Below are positions 11,101-19,378 of a stretch of 64,000 nucleotides of DNA, in pieces (position 1 is the stretch's first letter; the number at the start of each line of letters is the position of its first letter). A model generated the notes under the pieces. That model saw only the letters and a list, made by a program, of their open reading frames with translations. It was not told where the DNA came from and did not search any database. The translations under genes and the position numbers were made by a program. The stretch is from contig JALFLM010000114.1 of the NCBI GenBank assembly GCA_022774705.1, positions 1 through 64,000 on the forward strand. Reading direction: 5' to 3'. This DNA comes from Lachnospiraceae bacterium. GTDB lineage: Bacteria > Bacillota > Clostridia > Lachnospirales > Lachnospiraceae.

Positions 11101-12940
11101 TACATGGGAAGACATTTCACAGGAAACTTACAGCACAGCCGGTGACTACACAGTAAATGGAACCCTTTCATTTGATGGCATGGAACCGATCAGTGTTACC
11201 TGCAGGCTGCACGTGATTGCTGACGTGATAGCAATGCGCAATATTTCCACGGCAACGGTTTCAGGTACTGTACCCACACTGCCGGATACGGTAAAAGGTG
11301 TGCTGGTGGATGGAACGCTCAGCGGAGAATTCAGGGTAACCTGGGATTCCATGAGCGAAGATCAGTTTGCGACAGTTGATGATGTGGTTACAGTAAACGG
11401 AACTGCAGTGGTTATTGGTTCTGAAACGCTGCCGGTAACAGCCAGCGTTCGTGTAGCAGAGGAAGTCAATACGGAAAGTACAAACATTGCTTTGGCTGCT
11501 TCTTCCCTGACTCAGGATATCGAGGAAAGTAAACAGTCAGACAATTTGAGTTCTATTAACAATGGTACAACAAAGCCCGGTGACAATACCAGTGAGCGCT
11601 GGAGCAACTGGAATAACCGCACAACTTCAGCAACAGCAGCACTGGCATTTGGATGGGATACGGCTCATCTGATCAGCAGCGTCAACTTGTATTACTACTA
11701 TGACAGCTGTGCAGCAAAACCGGAATCAGTAAAGTTTGAATATTCCCTGAACGGGCAGGATTTCACGAAAATCGGTTTTAAGGAAGCAGAAGTGGAGACG
11801 TACAGCCTGGGAGCAGAATATACCTATACCTTTGAAAAGGTAATTAATCCGGTGGCTCTGCGCATTACATTTACCCAGCAGAACGGAACAAGCGGCAGCA
11901 GCTGCGTGGCTCTGACCGAAGCAGAAATTATGACCTATGTTGGAAAGGTAGAGTATCACACTTCTGCAGCCCTGTCTTCCATATCGGTGGATGGAACCCC
12001 AGTGGAAAACTTTAGCGGGGATACGCTGGATTATACAGCAGAAGGTGAGAGTGTTACTGCTTCCGCTGCAGAAAATGCGGGAATTACAATCCTGCCTGTT
12101 CTGGAGAATGTTGTGCGGATTCTGACTGTGTCAGAGGATGGCAGCGATGCGCGCACTTATGCCGTAACTCTGAGTGAAAAAACGTCCTGCAGCCATGAGA
12201 CAACGGAGCTTCGTAATCAGAAAGATGCGACCTGTACGGAAGATGGATATACCGGGGATACTGTATGCGTGGACTGTGGAAAAACTGTTTCTGAGGGAAC
12301 CGTGATACCGGCGGTAGGACATACCTCTGAACTGCAGAATGCAAAAGAAGCGGGATGTAAGACGGAAGGCTATACCGGAGATACAGTTTGTACTGTCTGC
12401 GGTGAAACCATTGAAACGGGAACTGTAATTCCGGCCAAAGGACATACCTATGACAGCGGTGTGGTAACAAAGGAACCAACAGAGACGGAAGAGGGAGTGA
12501 AAACATATACCTGTACAGTGTGCGGAGCAACGAAAACAGAAGCAATCCCTGCCACCGGGTCAGAGACGATAGAGAAAACAAAACCGACGGTCTCTGTTTC
12601 CGTGGCGGCAGCTGAAAACGGCAAGGTTGCGCTGACAGGCCAGTTTGAAGATTTTGCAAATCAGGATAACTATTATGAGGTAACCGGTCACGGACTTGTA
12701 TACTACAGTACATCCAAGCTGGGAACCAGAACACTGACAGTCAATACACCCGGACGGACACGGGTCAATTTCTCGAAATATACGGATACAGGCTCATTTA
12801 CCTATAAAATGACGCCTGCGTATTCCAATACCCGTTATACGGTCCGCGCTTTCCTGGTTTACACGGATGCACAGGGAAGGACCATGTATGCCTATTCCAA
12901 TGCCGTAACATTCAGTTATGACAGTTTAAGCGGGAAATAG
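8174..12940 (+). CDS. Secreted glycoside hydrolase family 2 (beta-galactosidase-like) multidomain protein
   Basis: Signal peptide MKNQLKKRILSCFLAGTMLVTGVSFPVRA; GH2 motifs (GVCLHADQGALGSAAY, IRTSHNP, VILWSLGNEIQEG); Ig-like domains; discoidin-like region; CxxC repeats. Confidence 0.88.
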   Translation: MKNQLKKRILSCFLAGTMLVTGVSFPVRAEESASKSADTAMTADDSTGSSSGTSSTDSTGTVAGKEETVSVSGSLNITRETNFNEDWKFYLGTSGSAQKVGFDDSGWDHVSLPHDFSISQSFTTSGEAESGFLPGGTGWYRKTFVLPESCSGKTLVLNFDGVYSDAYVYVNGTQVGEHHYGYTSFAFDITNHVICDGRTENVVAVKAVHNIPSSRWYSGSGIYRDVTLIVTDSVHVEHNSTKVTTPDIEKGTGTVAIEAEVCNDSDADADVTVRNTVYTKDGVQVSNAEETSVTVSAGKSATAERSVTVSNPKLWSTDDPNLYYVRTELLVNGEVTDTYDTTFGFRYFSFDSTNGFKLNGENLKLNGVCLHADQGALGSAAYSDAMYRQLEIMKNMGVNAIRTSHNPADEDFIDICNELGLLVMEEAFDGWSVSKNGNSNDFGKYFNTSVGSANVLGSDSSMTWAEYAIKSMVRRDRNDPSVILWSLGNEIQEGASADSSFPTIAQNLIDWVKEEDITRQTTIGSNQRTTSGTLGSVHGVIANNGGIVGFNYASGGQLDSLAQAYRGVIISSETSSAVNSRGIYTSQDSASNADGKYHLTSYDTSAVSWGMTAHESLYNTMTRDYVAGEFVWTGFDYLGEPTPWNGTGSGSVSGSGAIPNSSYFGIVETTGFEKDTYYFYRSQWKQDDTTLHLVTAWDSDNMMATGGKTPVVVYSNAPKVELYRNGTLIGTATRTVNTTTAGYHYYTYTTESNDSSVCTAVSASGSASLYATFNVTYEAGTISAKAYDENENEITDFQGKASVSTPGTVAKLSVKANKESILADGSSLAYIEVEVQDSKGVLDTTAVNTINFALTGNGEIVGVDNGDQATTDKYQQFSVLISSTSAKINAYAGKALMIVRSTKDAGRFTVSVTSDGLTGGAVSVVTTSADEGSSSETGLAGYTMVRDYFVKAGTKPELQTTATGTMADGSTVNGAITWEDISQETYSTAGDYTVNGTLSFDGMEPISVTCRLHVIADVIAMRNISTATVSGTVPTLPDTVKGVLVDGTLSGEFRVTWDSMSEDQFATVDDVVTVNGTAVVIGSETLPVTASVRVAEEVNTESTNIALAASSLTQDIEESKQSDNLSSINNGTTKPGDNTSERWSNWNNRTTSATAALAFGWDTAHLISSVNLYYYYDSCAAKPESVKFEYSLNGQDFTKIGFKEAEVETYSLGAEYTYTFEKVINPVALRITFTQQNGTSGSSCVALTEAEIMTYVGKVEYHTSAALSSISVDGTPVENFSGDTLDYTAEGESVTASAAENAGITILPVLENVVRILTVSEDGSDARTYAVTLSEKTSCSHETTELRNQKDATCTEDGYTGDTVCVDCGKTVSEGTVIPAVGHTSELQNAKEAGCKTEGYTGDTVCTVCGETIETGTVIPAKGHTYDSGVVTKEPTETEEGVKTYTCTVCGATKTEAIPATGSETIEKTKPTVSVSVAAAENGKVALTGQFEDFANQDNYYEVTGHGLVYYSTSKLGTRTLTVNTPGRTRVNFSKYTDTGSFTYKMTPAYSNTRYTVRAFLVYTDAQGRTMYAYSNAVTFSYDSLSGK
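12190..12560 (+). repeat. Three tandem ~40-aa CxxC repeats within the GH2 protein
   Basis: ATCTEDGYTGDTVCVDCGK...VIPAVGH / AGCKTEGYTGDTVCTVCGE...VIPAKGH / EPTETEEGVKTYTCTVCGA...AIPATG. Confidence 0.8.
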
Positions 12941-12969
12941 CCGGGAAAAACATATAGGATATTGCTGAG

Positions 12970-13008
12970 AAGGGGAAGGATCATTAGTTATGGTTCCTCC
13001 CCTTTTCC
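12970..13008 (+). terminator. Terminator-like hairpin after GH2 gene
   Basis: AAGGGGAAGGA...TTCCTCCCCTTTTC. Confidence 0.5.
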
Positions 13009-13060
13009 AATCTGTATATTGTTATTTCAAACATTCTATCCGCCTTGATTGATAAAACAG

Positions 13061-13122
13061 TTACTGTTCAGAGCAAGCCTCGAAAGCACTGCGTGTTTCC
13101 TCTGCCTGAATCTGAACAGTAA
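13061..13122. repeat. Palindromic intergenic element, copy A
   Basis: TTACTGTTCAGA...TCTGAACAGTAA perfect 12-bp terminal inverted repeat with nested GAAAgCAC/GTGTTTC; homologous to 16587-16649. Confidence 0.85.
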
Positions 13123-13272
13123 TGCTAAACATGTGTCTGTTATAATTAAAAAAAGATTTTATCTTGTCAATCAGAATCAAACGTGTTAAAATCAATTCTA
13201 TCAGATTATGATTTTCAGGGTGGGCTTTGGACAGCTGCCTGCATTGACGAAAAATGAAAACAGGAGGTTGTT

Positions 13273-14598
13273 ATGGATAAAAAGTGGACGTTGCATGTGG
13301 AAAATTTTGCTAAGATCAAAACGGCTGATGTTCAGATATCGTCATTGATCTGTTTCGTTGGGGATAATAACAGCGGTAAAAGTTATCTTATGAGTCTTCT
13401 CTGGGGAATCCTGACTTTGGGAAAAGAGATATTTCCCAAATCGCCGTCTGATTCAAAAACATATAAAAAATGTGAGCAATGGCTGAATGATAATGCGAAT
13501 AAAGATGTAACTTTATCGAAAGAAACTTCTGCATATTACATTCAGTGGTTTAATGAACTTCTTGCGGGCAGTAAAAAAATGCTTCTGAAGAAAATTTTCA
13601 ATTATTCTGTTGAGGCAGAGCGAATTGAGATTATTGGATACAGTCGTGAAAAGAGGTTTGATATCCGATGGGAGGAGGCAGAGCGGTATTCTGCGGCTAA
13701 GACGTATGTAAAATTTCCCAGACAGGATAAATACAACAGGGAGCAGCTTCTTCGGATGAATGCATATATATGCTGGAATCTTTTGATGGGAGGGATTGCG
13801 GAACCTCTGTATACACCGATTGTCAGAGGCAGACGAATGGGGGAGCCGGTTTATCTGCCTGCGTCGCGTACCGGATTTATGCTGACTTATCCTCAGCTGA
13901 TTGAGAATTCGCTGTTCAGTTTTGCACCGGCATCACAGGAAAATTCAAGTTTTCTTACTTTGCCGTATGTCGATTTTCTTCAGCTGATAACGAAATTTGA
14001 TACAAAAGCCAGCTTGACAAAACAGAATACCAGAATTGTCCGATATATCGAGAACAATATGACCAAAGGGAAGATTGCGGTTAAAAAAGATATGCTTCCT
14101 GTTATTAAATATATGCCAGACGGAACAGAGAAAGAAATTCCTTTATACATGGCATCTTCTCTTGTTACGGAATTGTCGCCGCTGTCACTTTTGTTTCAGT
14201 CCAATATTAATTTCAAAACGCTTATTATTGAGGAGCCGGAAGCACATCTGCATCCGGAACTTCAGCAGAAGATGGCACGGCTCATTATCAATCTGATTCA
14301 CCTGACAGACATTCCGGTGTGGATTACAACGCACAGCGATACGATTCTGCAGCATATCAATAACATGATTAAATTAAAAAAGCATACAGAATCTACTAAA
14401 TTAATGCAGGAATATGGATATACTAAAGAAGACCTTCTGGGTCCGGATGAAATTTCCATGTATCAGTTTGCGTCATGTGAAGGTGGGAAAAATCAGCTGC
14501 TGGAACTGCAATGCACTCAATATGGTTTTATTGTTCCAACTTTCAATGATGCACTTGATAAGATCATGAACGAAGTTTATGCTTTCCAGGAGGATTGA
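13273..14598 (+). CDS. AAA family ATPase (AAA_15/OLD/SMC-like)
   Basis: Walker A FVGDNNSGKSYLM; TLIIEEPEAHLHPELQQKMARLI; WITTHSDTIL. Confidence 0.85.
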   Translation: MDKKWTLHVENFAKIKTADVQISSLICFVGDNNSGKSYLMSLLWGILTLGKEIFPKSPSDSKTYKKCEQWLNDNANKDVTLSKETSAYYIQWFNELLAGSKKMLLKKIFNYSVEAERIEIIGYSREKRFDIRWEEAERYSAAKTYVKFPRQDKYNREQLLRMNAYICWNLLMGGIAEPLYTPIVRGRRMGEPVYLPASRTGFMLTYPQLIENSLFSFAPASQENSSFLTLPYVDFLQLITKFDTKASLTKQNTRIVRYIENNMTKGKIAVKKDMLPVIKYMPDGTEKEIPLYMASSLVTELSPLSLLFQSNINFKTLIIEEPEAHLHPELQQKMARLIINLIHLTDIPVWITTHSDTILQHINNMIKLKKHTESTKLMQEYGYTKEDLLGPDEISMYQFASCEGGKNQLLELQCTQYGFIVPTFNDALDKIMNEVYAFQED

Positions 14599-14599
14599 T

Positions 14600-15226
14600 A
14601 TGTACCAGACGAGAATTCAGTATGCACTGGATAATTTTATTATGGATCAGTATTTCCTGCCGATGAGCAATTTTTATCACTTAAAAGAAGAAAAAGATTC
14701 GGGCAAAAGCGATTTAAAACTCAGTATAAATCATGAGAATCTCTGCATTTATGATTTTGATAATAAAAAGAAATGCGGTTTCCTTCGGACAGAAAAAACT
14801 TATGGTATGCAAAAGAGCGTTGACCATATAATATTTGAAAATTGTTCTGACGAATGGAAGCTGCATCTGATTGAAATGAAAAGTAGTGTTGGATACAAAA
14901 CCTGGCTTGAATCAATTAAACCGAAAGTGCGTACAAGTTATTTTACTGCGTTGGCGATTGCGGAGTTTCTGGGAATTGATATCTTGATTACAAATGTACG
15001 GGCATATACTACATATGAAGTTGAAAAATTCTCTCTGAATGAAACAAATCCGCGTGCAAAAGTATCACATCTCGGATATGCGGCAAGGGATCCAAAAAGA
15101 GATGAGTGGGAAAAAGGGAAGATCTTTATCCAGATAGGTGAAGAAATCATGATTCCGCATACAAAGATTCAAATGATAAAAAATCCCGAAACAGGTATTT
15201 TAGAGGGGTCACTGGAAATTCAATAA
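14600..15226 (+). CDS. Hypothetical partner of AAA ATPase, possible PD-(D/E)XK nuclease fold
   Basis: Starts immediately after the ATPase stop; DEWKLHLIEMKSSVGYKTW resembles a (D/E)xK strand. Confidence 0.5.
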   Translation: MYQTRIQYALDNFIMDQYFLPMSNFYHLKEEKDSGKSDLKLSINHENLCIYDFDNKKKCGFLRTEKTYGMQKSVDHIIFENCSDEWKLHLIEMKSSVGYKTWLESIKPKVRTSYFTALAIAEFLGIDILITNVRAYTTYEVEKFSLNETNPRAKVSHLGYAARDPKRDEWEKGKIFIQIGEEIMIPHTKIQMIKNPETGILEGSLEIQ

Positions 15227-15237
15227 AAATCTTTACG

Positions 15238-15274
15238 AAAAAACGGACACTAAAATCATGTGTCCGTTTTTTTA
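15238..15274. terminator. Bidirectional terminator
   Basis: AAAAAACGGACAC...GTGTCCGTTTTTTT between convergent genes. Confidence 0.8.
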
Positions 15275-16644
15275 TACCCTTCCGCCGCTTCCCGATATCG
15301 TCTGGCAAAGTGCTTCCTCAGATTTTCCGGTTTCAGAATCTCCGCGTCTTTTCCGAAGTTAAAAAAGTAGTATTCGATCTGCCGTTCACTGCAGCGGAAT
15401 ACGTAGATGTCCGGTTCGATGATTTCTGTGTATTCGGGGCGGAGAGCCAGCTGGTAGTTGTACCGGCTGATGCCGTCCGGGGTCAGGTGGATATGGATTT
15501 CGTGGGTGTCGTCAGCCATAAACTGGGGACCGTTGTCGTTCAGGATGGTTTTCAGTTCTTCCTTCTGTCTGGCGGTCAGTTTGCCGCTTTTTCTGCGGAC
15601 GACTTTTGCGTCTGCGATGTTGGAGATCCGAATGGTGGCGGGACGGGCCCGGCAGGGGACAGGCTGGTTGGTGACATCGTAATCGATATCCATATTGAGC
15701 GGCGTGGAATATCCGATCAGATAGTGATAGGTAGAGGACAGGTCACTGAGTACCCTGTAGGGCTGGAATTCAAACTGGAAGCCGCGTACGTGAGTTACTC
15801 TGACGGCAGAATTGCTGTCGAAGGCCTGCTGTATGGTTTCCAAAACAGAGCGGTAATAGACTGCTTCCCGCTGCAGATGGGTGAGGGAAGCATATTCTTC
15901 AAACAGTGCCTTCAGGTACTGTCCGATACTGGAATAAAAAAGTTCCTCCTGACATTCCGAATCCTCATCGGTCAGATAGGAAAAATTCTCCTGGTTCAGG
16001 CGGAATTTTTCTCCCTTTCCTTTGGCATAGGAGGTGCTCTTTTCCCGAAGTTTCTCAACATACGCCGCAGTAAGTTTTTCAATAGTCCTGTCCATGCTGC
16101 TCGTGCTGTCCGCGCTGTTCATGTTATCCATGCTGTCCGCGCTGTTCATGTTATTCGTGCTGCCCACGCTGTTCATGTTATTCGTGCTGCCCACGCTGTT
16201 CGAGTTTTCCATGCTGTCTGCAGTGCGGCCGGGTTTTCGGCCCCGGGATGGAGATGATTTTTTGCGCAGACCGGAACGATCCTCTCCGTCGGACAGGATT
16301 TCCCTCAGTTTCTGGGCATGATTCTCCGCCTGAAGGGCAATGGAGGCATCTGCTGTCTCATAAAAATTCTGAAAAATCTGATTCAGAAATGTTGAAAGTG
16401 GAAGCTTCGGCCCTTTGCTGTCGGTGGAAGCAAAACGGCACTGATCATAATTGATGATTTCCCATGCTTCCATGCTTAAATTCAGATACTGTTTCCTGTC
16501 GCTGCTTCCCTGATCACAAAATGGCATGTCCGGTTCCTCTCTTTTTAATATACTCTTCATCGACACTTTCATCATAAAAATGCAATAACTGTTCAGAGTC
16601 AACCTCGAAAACACTGCGTGTTTCCTCTGCCTGATTCTGAACAA
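15256..16644 (-). CDS. WYL domain-containing transcriptional regulator (true start probably internal to the ORF)
   Basis: PYRVLSDLSSTYHYLIGYS...IRISNIADAKV...YFFNFGKDAEILKPENLRKHFARRYREAA; N-terminal LNLSMEAWEIINYDQ. Confidence 0.75.
   Translation of the reverse strand: MFRIRQRKHAVFSRLTLNSYCIFMMKVSMKSILKREEPDMPFCDQGSSDRKQYLNLSMEAWEIINYDQCRFASTDSKGPKLPLSTFLNQIFQNFYETADASIALQAENHAQKLREILSDGEDRSGLRKKSSPSRGRKPGRTADSMENSNSVGSTNNMNSVGSTNNMNSADSMDNMNSADSTSSMDRTIEKLTAAYVEKLREKSTSYAKGKGEKFRLNQENFSYLTDEDSECQEELFYSSIGQYLKALFEEYASLTHLQREAVYYRSVLETIQQAFDSNSAVRVTHVRGFQFEFQPYRVLSDLSSTYHYLIGYSTPLNMDIDYDVTNQPVPCRARPATIRISNIADAKVVRRKSGKLTARQKEELKTILNDNGPQFMADDTHEIHIHLTPDGISRYNYQLALRPEYTEIIEPDIYVFRCSERQIEYYFFNFGKDAEILKPENLRKHFARRYREAAEGYKKTDT
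16093..16200. repeat. Four 27-nt tandem repeats encoding NS(V/A)(G/D)S(T/M)xxM in the WYL regulator linker
   Basis: CATGTTATTCGTGCTGCCCACGCTGTT at 16147 and 16174 identical; two diverged units at 16093 and 16120. Confidence 0.9.
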
Positions 16645-16649
16645 TTACA
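16587..16649. repeat. Palindromic intergenic element, copy B
   Basis: AACTGTTCAGAGTCAACCTCGAAAACACTGCGTGTTTCCTCTGCCTGATTCTGAACAATT; near-identical to copy A. Confidence 0.85.
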
Positions 16650-16838
16650 AAATACCACATAATGAGAATTTTTTCCACATGGTGGGTCCAAAAAACGGAG
16701 AAAATCAGCATTTTTCCCGCCTTTTGGGGACAATAAGATAAAAATAGTGGTAAGTGTTACGCAATTTATAGAACTGATAAACTATATACAACAAAAGAAA
16801 TGGAGCCGTTGTAATTAAAAAATGTAAAGGAGAAGCGT

Positions 16839-17054
16839 ATGGATCAGAGAGTTAACGGGTACACAGATAATGGTGTAATGGGCAGACAGGATATGAGAAG
16901 TTTTATCACATGTGGTTTTTTTGGTTCTTCTGTTATGGAGGATGGCGAATTTTTAAAACTTCTGGAGGAATTTGATTATACCGGCGAGGAAGCGGCGAAG
17001 GCGCTTCAGTTTGCAGCAGCATGTATGAATTATCTGAGAGGGGGATTGTTATGA
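16839..17054 (+). CDS. Hypothetical small protein (71 aa)
   Basis: SD AAAGGAGAAG upstream; stop/start overlap ATGA with next ORF. Confidence 0.55.
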   Translation: MDQRVNGYTDNGVMGRQDMRSFITCGFFGSSVMEDGEFLKLLEEFDYTGEEAAKALQFAAACMNYLRGGLL

Positions 17055-17371
17055 TGACTTGCTGGATTTCAATTTACAGCAGCACAGGTAAAAAGTGGAG
17101 CAGCAGTATGGACTGCCTGAATCCGGCCCAGTTTGCGGAGATGGATTACATATTCAGAAGTGCCTGCCAGGGTCTTGATTCTCCCGATATCAGAAAAATC
17201 TATGAGCAGCACAGTAAAAAATCCCTGTTCTATCACCTGAGCAGTGATACCGGTCTGAGATATCATTTTGACATCAATAAAAGGAAGGGCACGGTTGTGA
17301 TCCTCTCCGTGGATGCGGACAACAAGCGGATTTCTTCTGAAAAAGACAGACAGAGCCGGACAGTGGCCTGA
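17051..17371 (+). CDS. Hypothetical protein (106 aa)
   Basis: MMTCWISIYSSTGKKWSSSMDCLNPAQFAEMDYIF; coupled to preceding ORF. Confidence 0.55.
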   Translation: MMTCWISIYSSTGKKWSSSMDCLNPAQFAEMDYIFRSACQGLDSPDIRKIYEQHSKKSLFYHLSSDTGLRYHFDINKRKGTVVILSVDADNKRISSEKDRQSRTVA

Positions 17372-17380
17372 GCCGGGATA

Positions 17381-18250
17381 TTACAGAGCTTCTCCTGCGA
17401 GAAGCTCTTCCAGTTTTTTCACATCTTTTCCCATCAGATCCAGATTGTAATAGGGCATAGGGCTTTTTTTTTCCAGATCCATCAGAAAACGGTCAAAATA
17501 ATCCAGAGATTCCTGAAGCAGGCTGCGGTATTTTTCAGGAAAGCTGTTCTGATTCTGCTGATACAGACTCTGCATACGGGTAAATTCCCGTGCCAGTGTA
17601 AAACAGGAAGCATTTTTATCTTTTTCCTCTGACTGCTCCATTGCTTTGACAGCATGTGCATGGAGGATGCGGAGATCGGAGATCATCTGTGAACATCCTG
17701 AAAAACCCGGGATATTTTTGCCCCCATGAGAGTATTTCCGATACAGCAGGCACAGATTGTCGGAATCGCTGCAGAACGCATCCAGCAGCATCCAGGCTGT
17801 CAGTGCGGCACAGGACTGAAGGGGTTCTGCAAATTTCAGAGTATTTTTCAGATACCCGGATAAGGGTTCTCCGTCCGTCAGACGCAGCTGCAGGTACCAG
17901 TTTTCAGCACTTTTCCGGAAATGCTCCTGATGAATCACGGACATCCGCAGGGAAAGAAAGCTGCGGCAGCTTCCGCACAAAGCATCGACAGCAAAAGGGT
18001 GGCTGATAAAATACAGCAGAAGAGACTGAAGAACCATCTGACTCTCCGCTTTTTTCTCCGCCAGCGCATCAAAATCCTTCTGACGGAAAGAATGATGCCC
18101 CGGATTCAGTACGCGGGGATAATTCATCTTCAGATCATGGGTAAGCACAGCAGAAAAAAAATCATTCTCACTCATCAAAGGAACCTTTCCTCCCTTAAAC
18201 GGGCTGATAACCCTGCAGCAAACAAAATGATAAACATCATGCAGATTCAC
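17381..18250 (-). CDS. Hypothetical protein (289 aa)
   Basis: Long ORF with no competing ORF of comparable length. Confidence 0.6.
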   Translation of the reverse strand: MNLHDVYHFVCCRVISPFKGGKVPLMSENDFFSAVLTHDLKMNYPRVLNPGHHSFRQKDFDALAEKKAESQMVLQSLLLYFISHPFAVDALCGSCRSFLSLRMSVIHQEHFRKSAENWYLQLRLTDGEPLSGYLKNTLKFAEPLQSCAALTAWMLLDAFCSDSDNLCLLYRKYSHGGKNIPGFSGCSQMISDLRILHAHAVKAMEQSEEKDKNASCFTLAREFTRMQSLYQQNQNSFPEKYRSLLQESLDYFDRFLMDLEKKSPMPYYNLDLMGKDVKKLEELLAGEAL

Positions 18251-18386
18251 AGGAATCCCTCCTCACTTTTTCCCCTATCATATCACAGAAAACTCCCTGT
18301 GGAAATATTGACTTTTTCCAGTGTGGCTTCTACAATAATCACGAATGGTTACGATCCAGCAGAAAATTTACAGGAGATCATTTTTC

Positions 18387-19298
18387 ATGAAGCTGCCATA
18401 TATTACAAATATTCAGAAATATTCGATTCACGACGGCAGAGGGATCCGCACGACAGTGTTTTTTAAGGGGTGCCCTCTGTCCTGCACCTGGTGCCATAAT
18501 CCGGAGACGCAGGCCTTCCGGCCCGAGGTGCTGGTGAATCCGCAGGCCTGCAGCGGCTGCGGTGCCTGCCGTAAGGTGTGTCCGCAGCATGCACAGCCCG
18601 GCGCCTGTACCGGCTGCGAAACCTGTCTCGATTACTGTGTGAATAATGCCAGAGAAGTGTCGGGAAAGCAGTATACCGTGAAGGAGCTGGTGAAGGAACT
18701 GGAGAAGGACAGGGCATTTTACGAACAATCCGGCGGAGGCGTGACTCTTTCCGGTGGAGAAGTACTGGCTCAGGATATGGATTATGTGGAAAACCTGGCC
18801 CGGGAACTGAAAAACCGTGGATTATCCCTGAATATCGATACCTGCGGTGCGGTACCCTTTGAGCGGCTTGAGAGGATTCTCCCCTGGACGGATACATTTT
18901 TATATGATGTAAAGCTGTTTGAGGAAGAAGCTGCACAAAAATATACGGGTTCGGACGGCAGGCTGATTCTGGATAATCTGGAAAGACTGTCGAATAAGCT
19001 GGCAGAAAACGGGAGCGGCCGTCAGATTGCTGAGATCTGGATCCGGATGCCGGTGATCGGCGGTGTGAACGATACCATGGAGCATATGGAAAGAACAGCG
19101 CATTTCCTGAAGGCGAAGCAGATACGCTGTTCTCAGGTTAATCTGCTTCCCTATCATAATACGGGCAGCAGCAAATATACGCGCATGGGGCGGCGTTATG
19201 AAGGCGAAGGATTCTATACGCCGTCTGAAAAGCAGATGGAGCAGTTTGCAGATTATCTGAAGGCGCAGGGGCTTCCGGGAGTGAAAATCGGCGGATGA
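18387..19298 (+). CDS. Glycyl-radical enzyme activating protein (radical SAM, ferredoxin insert)
   Basis: KYSIHDGRGIRTTVFFKGCPLSCTWCHNPE; CSGCGACRKVCPQHAQPGACTGCETCLDYC; GGVTLSGGEVLAQ. Confidence 0.92.
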   Translation: MKLPYITNIQKYSIHDGRGIRTTVFFKGCPLSCTWCHNPETQAFRPEVLVNPQACSGCGACRKVCPQHAQPGACTGCETCLDYCVNNAREVSGKQYTVKELVKELEKDRAFYEQSGGGVTLSGGEVLAQDMDYVENLARELKNRGLSLNIDTCGAVPFERLERILPWTDTFLYDVKLFEEEAAQKYTGSDGRLILDNLERLSNKLAENGSGRQIAEIWIRMPVIGGVNDTMEHMERTAHFLKAKQIRCSQVNLLPYHNTGSSKYTRMGRRYEGEGFYTPSEKQMEQFADYLKAQGLPGVKIGG

Positions 19299-19378
19299 AA
19301 GCAGGTAAAGGTGATGGAATGGTCAGGAAACAGCAGATTCGTGAGATTGAAATTTTATAAAAAACAGGGAGAAGACTG

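Noticed and set aside
15310-16257. 315-aa plus-strand ORF with AVHVIHAVRAV repeats
   Set aside because: Antisense of the WYL gene; its repeats simply reflect the 27-nt repeats of the sense gene.
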